Source: Schizochytrium sp. TIO01 (taxonomy: Eukaryota; Sar; Bigyra; Thraustochytrida; Thraustochytriidae). Taken from it: DNA of 64,000 bases. Position numbers and translations under genes: made by a program. Under the pieces are notes generated by a model that was not told the DNA's origin, did not search any database, and worked only from the letters and a program-made list of their open reading frames with translations. The stretch covers positions 1,096,859 through 1,160,858 of the forward strand of contig SMSO01000006.1 of the NCBI GenBank assembly GCA_004764695.1, written 5' to 3'. Shown here piece after piece: positions 9,487 through 18,263 of the stretch (the first letter of the stretch is position 1; each line of letters starts with the position of its first letter).

Positions 9487-11460
9487 ATGAGCAGCGAAGG
9501 AGCAGGAAGTTCGAGCAACAACGCGGCAAAGCCCAAAGGAGTCGTCGATTTGTGTGACCTGAGCGATAGTGACAGCGATGATGAGAGCAATGACAGCGTC
9601 TCAGGCAAGGAATGCCCCGACCCCTCGGCCTCTGCCCCGGATCCAATATTAAAAGAGGAGCCCGGGGAGCCTGAACCAACCCTCCAGTGCACAGGATCGT
9701 CGAGCTCGTCTACTCAAGTTCAAGATGATGACTCCCAAGTCGGAAGGGTTCCAAAATGTGCTGAGTCTGAGTCTAAGTCTGGAAAAGAAAAGCAGGACCA
9801 CGGCGAAGTAGTGGACAATTGCAGCGACAACGAAAATGATAGCAGCGGAGCGGCGGACGACACAGAGCGGAACGACTCAGCTCAAAAGGAGAATCCCGGC
9901 CTCAGCAACATAGCAAACATGACTGAGGGTCCCCAAGCTCAACGTCGAAATGCTGAATCAGACGATTTAGTGAAAAAGGCCAGAGCTGCGCTAATGAAAA
10001 TTATCAATTATCTTCATAAACAAAAGGAAGAGCCTCCTCAGGTTTTAACAGTTCAATTTTTCAAAACTTTCAGGGGTAGGGAACTTAAACTGAACAATTC
10101 TCCCGTCTCTGCAAGAGATGTTGGGTATGGACCTGGACTTATTTGGGATGACATCAGCCCCCTCGTTTCTGGCACGGACGCTCATGAAGATACAAGAACA
10201 GAAGCACTCAACAACGCTCTTGCTAGGAACCACTACTGGTTCAAAATCGAGAAGTTGGAGCGATTTGAAGAAAGGGACGGCAGCATGATAGGGTCGTTCG
10301 AGATTCATTTCAATGAAGAAATGACTTTCACACATTCAGACTTCGCTGATGCTCGTAACGAATCGGATGAAAGCGAAGGAGAGGACTCAGATGACGAGGG
10401 CTTAGATGACGAGGGCTTAGATGACGAGGGCTTAGATGACGAGGACTCAGATAATGAGGGGCATCAAAGATCTCTGTCAAAGAAGAAGCAGAAAAGGAAG
10501 AAGGGCCCAACTACTATAATTGTGAGAATTATCAAAAGAATTGCTCGTCACACGTCTCAGACTTCCGCGTCTCGAAAAGTTGTCTATGGCAAACCTTTGA
10601 AGGGCGGTAAGGGTGTTCAAATAAGGGTTGATGATGAGCCTATCCCAGCAAAAGATGTTCACTTCGAGGCTGGAGCCTCGCTAGATGCAATCAGGGCACT
10701 GATCCACAACTGTGACAGCATTGACCAGCAAACTAATGCAATCAACGACATCCTCGAGGATGCTGGTTGCAAAGTCAGAGTCCGCAAGGTAAACTTCACC
10801 AAGGACGAAGAAAGCGAAGACAAGGTCTTTGGCACTTTCAGAATCGAAATGCCAAAGTCAGGATCGCCCAGCTTGAGGAAGGCATCCACGGAGGATGCAG
10901 AGGATGAAGATTCGCGGCCCCGCTCAAGACGTGTCCAGACGAAAACCTCATTTTATCATAACACTGAGCACTGCCACGGTTCTAAACGCAAACGCGACAC
11001 GGATGCTGGTACAAGTAAAGGTAATTTGTCCAAGAAGACTTCAACTCGAGGTGCCAGTAGCAGTAGCCGCAGCGATGCAGACACCGTGAGCATGAGTCAT
11101 AGTAGTGTTGATGCCAGCAACCAGAGTAGAAATGATGACGGGAGCAAGCGTCGTAGGAGGGGTAGCAACGCAAGCAACACGAGCCAGGGTGATGTAACTG
11201 CTATCAATACGAACACGTCTGATACAGCCTCAGTCGTAACGACTCAAAGTAACGCTGTAGAGGAAGAACAAAGACAAGAAGAAGAAGAACAACAAGAAGA
11301 AAAAGAAAAAGAAGAACAAGAAAAAGAAGAACAAGAACAAGAACAAGAACAAGAAGATGATGCTACGAGAAGATTTAAATTGTTGTTCCAAATGGCTCCT
11401 AAAGATGTACAACTTCAGCTCCTAAAAGAAAGTCTCGCGAGCATAGAAAAGTTTGGATAA
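9487..11460 (+). CDS. Two-domain acidic nuclear-type protein with SIM-like N-terminus, paralogue 4
   Basis: The 657-aa product starts at ATG 9487. Residues of about 19-34 read KGVVDLCDLSDSDSDDES, a hydrophobic core flanked by acidic/phosphorylatable residues exactly in the style of SUMO-interacting motifs. Family domains lie at about 164-278 and 344-458. The linker has a DDEGL repeat (10384-10458) and the basic KKKQKRKKG tract. The tail has a Glu/Gln run encoded by a GAA/CAA repeat (11256-11357), then the conserved terminal helix RRFKLLFQMAPKDVQLQLLK and EKFG. The domains are close to paralogue 3 at DNA level. There are no introns. Role unknown: a nuclear SUMO-binding scaffold is a hypothesis based on the motif and charge pattern. 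Confidence 0.88.
   Translation: MSSEGAGSSSNNAAKPKGVVDLCDLSDSDSDDESNDSVSGKECPDPSASAPDPILKEEPGEPEPTLQCTGSSSSSTQVQDDDSQVGRVPKCAESESKSGKEKQDHGEVVDNCSDNENDSSGAADDTERNDSAQKENPGLSNIANMTEGPQAQRRNAESDDLVKKARAALMKIINYLHKQKEEPPQVLTVQFFKTFRGRELKLNNSPVSARDVGYGPGLIWDDISPLVSGTDAHEDTRTEALNNALARNHYWFKIEKLERFEERDGSMIGSFEIHFNEEMTFTHSDFADARNESDESEGEDSDDEGLDDEGLDDEGLDDEDSDNEGHQRSLSKKKQKRKKGPTTIIVRIIKRIARHTSQTSASRKVVYGKPLKGGKGVQIRVDDEPIPAKDVHFEAGASLDAIRALIHNCDSIDQQTNAINDILEDAGCKVRVRKVNFTKDEESEDKVFGTFRIEMPKSGSPSLRKASTEDAEDEDSRPRSRRVQTKTSFYHNTEHCHGSKRKRDTDAGTSKGNLSKKTSTRGASSSSRSDADTVSMSHSSVDASNQSRNDDGSKRRRRGSNASNTSQGDVTAINTNTSDTASVVTTQSNAVEEEQRQEEEEQQEEKEKEEQEKEEQEQEQEQEDDATRRFKLLFQMAPKDVQLQLLKESLASIEKFG
10384..10458 (+). 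repeat. 15-bp in-frame minisatellite in the acidic linker
   Basis: Three tandem near-perfect GATGACGAGGGCTTA units, with flanking variants, encode repeated DDEGL. Paralogue 3 has a different 15-bp expansion (GATGAGGACGCAGAT type, about 5599-5646) at the same place, so linker length varies between copies. Confidence 0.8.
11256..11357 (+). repeat. GAA/CAA microsatellite coding a Glu/Gln tract
   Basis: An almost uninterrupted purine-rich GAAGAA/CAAGAA array lies inside paralogue 4, just before its conserved C-terminal helix. It is absent from paralogue 3. Confidence 0.8.
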
Positions 11461-11995
11461 TCCAGCAAGTGTGATCTTGGGAATGCCAGACAAAATAACT
11501 ACATAAGTAGGCTATAACTTGTTGAGAGTTACATTGGTTTCATTAATTATGTTCTCAAAGTGTTCTCTATTTTGAAAAACTTCATTTTAACCTCTGAGAA
11601 ATGAGCAAAGCAAGGTATCGAATCAGAAGGCCAGCCCTTCCACAGTTTTTCATTAGTACCCCACGCAAAGTCATACAACATAGGATTCACCAAACGCAAG
11701 CTTACATGTATTGAATCACACGGCCCTTGGTACATGTGACTATCTGCTATGAGACATCCAGTCCAACCAGATCGAGCCTATCTAATCAACATACTGGAAA
11801 TCAAAGTCATAACAACTTGAAGTTTTAAAAAGAGAATCGATGTACGATACAGTTAGAATCATTCATCTTCATGAACATGAGTATTAGAAGATGGTAGACG
11901 TGAGACTTCTAAGCTAAGAGCCTATTAATTTGGGAGCCCAACTCAAGACTGCACGAATTGTTTCAATTCTGGAATGACGACGATAAGTTTATTGA
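11461..11995 (+). repeat. Segmental duplication, 3' flank copy 2
   Basis: It matches 6536-7070 along its full 535 bp with few substitutions. On its minus strand a 62-codon frame (11735-11547) is open, whereas copy 1 has a stop in it. The next 10 bp (11996-12005) replace the 1192 bp (7071-8262) found in copy 1. Confidence 0.9.
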
Positions 11996-12005
11996 TTGAC
12001 AACCA

Positions 12006-12066
12006 GGTATAGAATCAGGTGTTCACGACGAGGGTGATTGATTTCGGGTCCAATTGTTTTGGTCTA
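12006..12066 (+). pseudogene. Kinase-like DFG remnant, copy 2
   Basis: 12006-12065 matches 8263-8322 over 60 bp and again encodes TTRVIDFGSN, with stops at 12010-12012 and 12067-12069. Beyond this point the two copies diverge. Confidence 0.45.
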
Positions 12067-13380
12067 TAAAATGATATATTTTGTGAAGCCTGATATGTTA
12101 GTATTTATTGATAACTTTAATGCTATACCATTATATATTTGTTGAAATTTGAAAATTATTCAAAGGACTTTAGAGGTTCAATTACTAGGTTAACATTGTT
12201 CACACTAGTCTCCATCTTTCGCCCTCGATTTGCTGAAGCACTCGAAAATCAACATTTCCAGTTAGACAGAACCGTAAGTTTGAAAGTTGAACTATGAGTT
12301 TTAGATAATTTTGCTCCGGTTAAGTACGAGTTCGTGCGCATGAAACTAGATCGTGTCTTATGATAGCACCATTCAGTTTTGTTAACTATAGCGCTTTCAA
12401 ATTCGCCTGGTGCGATTGAATTATAATGTTATACTTAAAAAAGTATCCTGAGTTTAAGAAATGTCCTTAAGTTATACTCAATTCCTAGAGATGGATAAGC
12501 AAATAGCATATCGAGTACCGGTATGTCTGCTCTTCCCCCTTGACATAATTTTAAGTTTGTTCTGATTTAACATCATGTACATATATATACATAGGTAACA
12601 TATATGGAAGCAGTATAAATAAACTCCTGCGGGAACTGAATAGCAGGTTTGCAATTTGCAGCTATCTTTTTCGCCTCCTTTGTGCAAGGAAAAAGTAGAC
12701 ATTTTTGTTTTAGCTTCTTTGAGTATAACAATGACCAATTTCAGAAAATGTCTGGACGACTGAAACGACTCCTCTTACTTGCTGTCATGCGGGCAATGCT
12801 GTTTAACTTATCATGAACTTTCGCAGAATCTCAAGCCGTGCATGTGTTGGTTTCTACCATGCAATAAGGACCTCTACGTGTTGAGTCTTGCGGTATCGCT
12901 GTATCTATACTGGCATAGTACAGTGAAACTTTTATGAGAGTGTGAAAGTCCGAGCATCAATTCCGAACTGCAGATCGCACGGACCGTGGTGACGTGGGTT
13001 TGTTTTTATCATTGAACTCAAGCTACTCCATCTTCATTTCCTTGCACTCCGCAGCCATGCCATCTCCAAATCTCAACAGCACATAGGAATTTCAGCCCAA
13101 GTTTCACGATCGCAGACACAGCAAGATTTGGTAGTTGCCTCGCGCAATTGGAATCTACACTTCTTCTTCATCGCAACAATCGCAATAATACCTCCTTCTT
13201 CCTTTTCTTTCCACTCGCATTCCACGTCAAGGGTTCTTCACTTCTGCATTTTCGCATGCTCTGTCAGCCTTCAGCTTTTACAAAGTCATTTACAACTACT
13301 AGGCGTGCTTAATATAGAATTTTAATTAAGTGCAGCAGTCTTCAGCAAATGTCGAACTCTTCTTGAGGAAAGTAGAAAGG
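12067..13380. other. Intergenic, 1.3 kb
   Basis: AT-rich with no supported gene. The last ~300 bp (13080-13380) are pyrimidine-rich and probably the leader or promoter of the next gene. I see no RNA gene. Confidence 0.4.
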
Positions 13381-13698
13381 ATGCCTGTGTCTCGCAACGC
13401 CAAGACCGCCGTGGGCCTCGTGGCCTTCGTGAGCGTGTGCTCCGCAATCCCTCTGTGGTCGAGCTACACCATGAAGAACAAGCAGAAGAACCTCACACAG
13501 TCCGAGAAGGCTCTTACGGGCACCCAGGTCATCCGAGGCGCCTACCTAAACACAGGATCCAAGGACGCTGGCGTGGACCCTGACTGGGACTTCGAGAACC
13601 GCGTGTGGCGAGGAAAACGCACGCAGCACCCCCCCCGCCCCGAAGGATTTGCCCACCAGCCCGCCGACGCCGCCCCGGCCGCCACAAGTCAGGAGTGA
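13381..13698 (+). CDS. Small single-pass membrane protein, possibly mitochondrial
   Basis: The 105-aa product starts at ATG 13381 (MPVSRNAKTAVGLVAFVSVC). A short basic N-terminus precedes one hydrophobic segment (about residues 10-27). After it comes a conserved-looking block, TQVIRGAYLNTGSKDAGVDP, then DWDFENRVWRG and a Pro/Ala-rich tail. The basic start followed by one membrane span and a short soluble tail resembles small inner-membrane assembly factors of mitochondria (the SRN start recalls SMIM20/MITRAC7-type proteins), but I cannot make a firm assignment. Codon use is strongly G/C at third positions, like the housekeeping genes in this window. No introns. Confidence 0.65.
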   Translation: MPVSRNAKTAVGLVAFVSVCSAIPLWSSYTMKNKQKNLTQSEKALTGTQVIRGAYLNTGSKDAGVDPDWDFENRVWRGKRTQHPPRPEGFAHQPADAAPAATSQE

Positions 13699-13976
13699 GG
13701 TCACAGAGAGACCTCACCAAGCAGCGCCAACAACCACCCCGAGGACGGCACCGTCTACGCCTTTAGCGACCTGCAAAGCGTCCCCGTCATCGGCCACGCC
13801 TGCACCACGCAACTTCAATGAGGGAGGGCGCCATCGCTCGCTGTGGGGTCGAGTCTGCTTGGCGCCGCCTTGAGTCCCCGCTGCTTCGAGGTGCCGCAGA
13901 GAGGGCGCTGTGGTGCTGCCCTCACAGCAAGCACCGCGAAACACGCACGCGGCGGGGTCTGTAGTAACAGTAGCTA

Positions 13977-14004
13977 TAGCTAGCTAGCTAGCTAGCTAGC
14001 TAGC
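13977..14004. repeat. (TAGC)7 microsatellite
   Basis: A perfect tetranucleotide array, itself palindromic (GCTAGC). Similar arrays occur at 42158-42173 and 51781-51803. Confidence 0.95.
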
Positions 14005-14270
14005 CAAGGAGAAGGCTTCGCTTAGGAGCACTTTCTGATGATAATGATGTAGTGCAAACAAGGCCAAGTGATTCCTAAAAAATGAAACATGTTAGAGAGT
14101 ATACATCACGCGAGAGCCAAGACCGATCAGTGTACCGCCATGCCATGGGCACCCTGGTAGGACGCGATGAAAGGAAAGCTGGCTGGCCAAAGTGGGCCCA
14201 GAACCAGAAAAGATGACCCAAAACATAACCAAAACACTCACAATTCACATTGTTGGACAAGGCAAAGAAC

Positions 14271-14325
14271 ACATACATTCATACATACATTCATACATTC
14301 ATACATTCATACATTCATACATACA
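14271..14325. repeat. CATA/CATT tetranucleotide repeat in a gene leader
   Basis: An imperfect ACATTCAT array about 155 bp before the methyltransferase ATG. It keeps a frame open upstream, but the peptide (HSYIHSYIH) is plainly repeat-derived. Confidence 0.9.
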
Positions 14326-14479
14326 GAGGAGGACTAAGGTACCTCTAGAGCTACATACTGTTAGCGACGAGACAGATTGTAGCAGTGGTGCGGAGAATTT
14401 GGACGTCAGCGAAGCCGTATTGAGGCAGGTTTCGAGGAGCAGACTGCGACGGAGAAGACGAAGCAGGGGCTTAGGTAAA

Positions 14480-15484
14480 ATGGCCACGGCTGCTCCTGAG
14501 GTCGAGGGCACAAGGGCCGGCGTGGAAGAGATGAGCGAAGGTGCGAGGAATGGTGATCCGGCTATGGGCTTTCGTGGACAAGGTTATGCTGGAGACATTT
14601 CTAATGCGCCAGGACAATCGCAGATGCAGGAGAATGTCGAGGACCTTGCGGAAAAGTTTACTAATGCCAATTTGCAAGATTCAACAGAACATCAGAAAGA
14701 GGCTAGCAAAACTGAAGAAGAAAGCGATGAGGAAGACTTTCATTTCGACCCGTCAATCTTCCTGCCTAAACCTGACGATGCTGTTCTAGTCGACTTTGAC
14801 TTTCTTGGCAAAAAGGTTGAACTCTTCGTGCAAAAGGCAAACGCAACTGCTTTTGACATGACTGGTGTTATTGTCTGGCCTGTCTCGCAATTGCTCGCGT
14901 GGTATCTGGTTGCACACCAGGAGCTTGTGCAAGGTCAGAATGTCGTTGAGATTGGCGCTGGTTGTGGACTTGTCAGCTTTACCGCCGCCCAGCTCCAGCC
15001 TGCGTCTGTCTGTATTACAGATGGCGAAGACATCGTCTGTGAAATGTTGCGCCGCAGTGCCAAGCATGCCGAGGAGAACGCTCCTGTGGACTCACCGCCT
15101 ATTCACGTGCAGAAGCTGCTTTGGGGCGATGATAACGAATCATTAGATGAGCTCGTTAAATCTTCAGCCTTCCAGCCAACATCTGTGGTCGTTGGCGCAG
15201 ATGTTTTCCATCCGTCATTCGGTAACCCGGAGGAGGTCTTTGAGCTGGTTGAGGCCCTCGCTTCGCGTACACAAGGTGGTGCTGGTGAGGTAAAATTCAT
15301 TTGTGGGTTTGTGGATCGCTGTAATCAGCCCAGTGTCTTTAAAGCTGCTGAAACCTGTGGATTTACAATGGAATCCGAGGATCCGGATTCATTCTTGCCT
15401 TCTCATATTCGTGCAGCTGACCTTAGCCAGCGCCAGCTTCAATTGCTTCGTTTTTCAAAGAATTTGCCTGCTTCTTCTGCTTAG
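14480..15484 (+). CDS. METTL21/FAM86-type (Methyltransf_16) protein methyltransferase
   Basis: The 334-aa product has a seven-beta-strand SAM-dependent fold. After an acidic, low-complexity N-terminus of ~75 residues, the catalytic part shows GVIVWPVSQLLAWYL (the TGxxxWP-type entry helix), motif I VVEIGAGCGLVSF (about 155-167), an acidic ribose-binding TDGED, and VVVGADVFHP (about 237-246) in place of the usual ASDVxY. This pattern is that of lysine methyltransferases such as METTL21, METTL22 and FAM86, which modify chaperones, elongation factors or other proteins; the substrate cannot be read from the sequence. The frame is open 96 codons further upstream, but that part is tetranucleotide repeat. 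I chose ATG 14480 (aaaATGg), the best context before family-like composition begins. Confidence 0.82.
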   Translation: MATAAPEVEGTRAGVEEMSEGARNGDPAMGFRGQGYAGDISNAPGQSQMQENVEDLAEKFTNANLQDSTEHQKEASKTEEESDEEDFHFDPSIFLPKPDDAVLVDFDFLGKKVELFVQKANATAFDMTGVIVWPVSQLLAWYLVAHQELVQGQNVVEIGAGCGLVSFTAAQLQPASVCITDGEDIVCEMLRRSAKHAEENAPVDSPPIHVQKLLWGDDNESLDELVKSSAFQPTSVVVGADVFHPSFGNPEEVFELVEALASRTQGGAGEVKFICGFVDRCNQPSVFKAAETCGFTMESEDPDSFLPSHIRAADLSQRQLQLLRFSKNLPASSA

Positions 15485-17019
15485 TTTAGTGCAACAATTC
15501 TGTACTGATCTATACATGCGAACAATTCTATTGCACCTCCTGAGAGTGCTAACCCTTCGTTTTCTTTTAAAGTACTCGTACTTCTCTCTCTCCTTCACTC
15601 TGTGAATAATTCTCTTCTACTTCTTCGAGACCAATCCTCATTTCTCAATTAATCGTTTTCTGAATTGATGAAGACTCTAGTACCTACACCATGCGCTGCT
15701 ATTATACTCAAGCCCAATATAAACTTGCATACTCATTTAATTGTTGCTGATTACGTTCAGGATGAACTAAGTAGTCTCCGTATTTAAATATAACTTGCAT
15801 GCTGTTTACTTTTTGCAATTCCTAAAGTTATAAAAGTCTGATAAGGGTGACCGCTTGGGTTCGCTCGTGATTACCTGGGGTCTTTCTAGGCTGCATCGAT
15901 CACTTGTTTTGCTGTTTGAAAAGAATAAGGAATTTGCAAAGAGGGACATATTCATTAACCTCAAGACACCACTTAAGTGTCGTAATATTAATAAAAAAAG
16001 AATTAGACTACGATAGATCTATTGCTTAGCGGAAATTATTAAGATTATAAAACGCATTCGATCTTGAAAACCTTCATTTTGCCGAATGTAGAACCACTGG
16101 CTATATCTTTCAATTTTAATTTTTGAAAAAAAACGTCCTCAAATCGATGTTGACTTCTGGTACCCGGTGAAGGTCGAGGTTACCAGCCCTTTGAACTATT
16201 ACAGAATGTTTTTTTGTCTAATTTAAGTTTATAGCTTCCATGGATGGTCGCATGTTGCGATTTCCACTCATGAATATCGCAAGTTAGTAATCACATTATC
16301 TTTTCAGAATACACATCTCTTCTCCTAATGCCGCAAGATGGAAAAAACTGCAGCGATTCGGGCAGGAGCGTGCATGATTGCACATTATCCCATTTCTAAA
16401 TTCACATTTCGAGCATTTTCCATTTACCAAGTTCAACGCTGTCAACCATCACATAAGCAAAACGATAAATCTTCACATACTTGACCATCGCTGGACATGC
16501 TATCCAGATGCCACTTCAATTCCTGCTCTAACTTACCTTTAGTATTGACTTCCATTTATTTTTTAAAGTAGCATCAGTTAAATTTTTTACCAAGACGCAA
16601 GAACGTTGGTGACTTCTATTGTTTGTATTATGTAATCGCTAGCTTGAAATGACGAAAAACTTGGTTCACAGGAGAAAGAAAGGGAAACAAATCAACTAAT
16701 AAATAGACTACTATCCAAACGAACAAGACAGCAGCAAGCAAACCACGATTGATCGGCGAGTCAGCGAGTTCCTACGCCCAGGTAGACCTTAGTCTCATCT
16801 CAGTGCCTTCTCTGTTCTTAGCGGGAGGGGGGTCACGCAGGTGTTTGCGAACTGGACGGCGGCGGATTCAGTCGAGCGGCACCGAGAGAAATTCGTTCCT
16901 TGCTTGATCTCTTGCAGATATCTGATATCTGACACACCAGGAAGCACGGAAAGAGAACTCAAGGTACCGCACGAGAGGTGTTTACGAAAGTACCGAAGAA
17001 CTTTGAACCCCTGAAGAAA
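15485..17019. other. Intergenic, 1.5 kb
   Basis: AT-rich with no supported ORF or RNA gene. The last ~200 bp are GC-richer and pyrimidine-patterned and likely hold the elongin C promoter/leader. Confidence 0.4.
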
Positions 17020-17373
17020 ATGAGTAGCAGCAGTAGCAGTAGCAGCAACAATGCCGCTTCTGGAGCAGCAGGAGGCGTCGCGACGAAGCGAACTTATGTC
17101 AAATTGATCAGTGCAGAGGGTCATGAATTCTTTTTGGACAAGGATATTGCGATGATCGCCAAGACCATTGCTGCAATGCTCACAGGCAACTTCTCAGAGT
17201 CCAAGGGCGAGATCAGATTTCCGGAGATTTCAACAAAGGTTTTGGAGAAAGTTGTGCAGTATTTGCACTACAGACAAAAGCATACCAATTCCACGCAGCC
17301 TATTCCGGAGTTTCACATCGACCCGGCAATTGTTGCTGATCTCCTCATGGCAGCCAACTTTCTCAATTGCTAG
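17020..17373 (+). CDS. Elongin C (BTB/POZ-fold adaptor of transcription elongation and cullin ligases)
   Basis: The 117-aa product matches the whole elongin C family. YVKLISAEGHEFFLDKDIA is its first strand-helix unit; IRFPEISTKVLEKVVQYLHY, YTNST-like HTNSTQPIPEF and the invariant ending LLMAANFLNC follow. Human elongin C is 112 aa, so length fits after a Ser/Ala-rich N-terminal extension (AGC repeat, residues 2-9). Elongin C bridges BC-box proteins to elongin B and Cul2/Cul5 ligases and is part of the elongin transcription factor. ATG 17020 (aaaATGag) is the first ATG in the open frame. No introns; the complete family is encoded in one exon. Confidence 0.95.
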   Translation: MSSSSSSSSNNAASGAAGGVATKRTYVKLISAEGHEFFLDKDIAMIAKTIAAMLTGNFSESKGEIRFPEISTKVLEKVVQYLHYRQKHTNSTQPIPEFHIDPAIVADLLMAANFLNC

Positions 17374-18263
17374 ATCTCTCTTCAATCATATACACGATAC
17401 CTTTCTCAGTTGTTTAACATTCTCGTCGTATCTCTGCTACTGCCAAAAAGCACAGGTGCGATTGTTTACCTATCTTCACTACATAAATCGCGCAGCGAAA
17501 CTATACTTCAAACCGATAGTCCATATACCTTTACCAGTAATACTTTGCAAAATCATCTCTTTGTCTCTTTTGTTTTTGCTCTCTTGTTTATAAAGATCAA
17601 TGTGATGTGTTGGATCAAAGGGTGCACCGGTCACTATATACATTTTATTTTATTTTTTGCAGAAATCCAAATTAGTCTATACAAAAACCCAATGCGTTGC
17701 ATCCATTATTAGAAACCTGTCCTTGCGGCATCTGTTTCCACAGAGGAAGTTCAGCAACATCGCTCGGTTATCCTCTCTTGGAAAAGCTCTACGCATCAGA
17801 ACTAAGTACATTTAATGTCCTCTCAGCCACCAAACCAGGAGAAACAATCATACGTAGACATACTTGAGACATTGAAACAAGGATTCGGAGAGGTAATTCA
17901 ACGCTCCGGATGAAAATCTAGCAACGTAAAGTAGAAGGCAGAAGGATGAGCAAGCACAACCACTTTGTGAAATGACTATTTGTCTTGCGGAAAAAAGAGA
18001 AGTATGAATCAAATGGTCTGTTAAGTAAAATTAGTTGTGACTTTTGTGCTGCACTTTGCATCGTCAAGTCGAGCTCATTACGAGATTCATCAAGAGCTTC
18101 GATTGGCATGGGATATTGAAATTGAAAGAAAAAGTTATGAATCAATGAATTTGTTATTTTTATAAATGCAAACTTTGTAAAGGAGTAGTGTTCAAAATTC
18201 AAGGGATACTACTGATCGGAATTTGGTGAAGTCAAGTGAGATGAGGCGGAATAAATCTTAATC
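17374..18263. other. Intergenic, 890 bp, convergent
   Basis: 3' flanks of elongin C (+) and the myosin (-). It is AT-rich, with no supported gene or RNA. Confidence 0.4.

Noticed and set aside
14192-14479. Upstream extension of the methyltransferase frame
   Set aside because: Encodes HSYIH-type repeats from a tetranucleotide array and has a non-ATG beginning; ATG 14480 is better placed.
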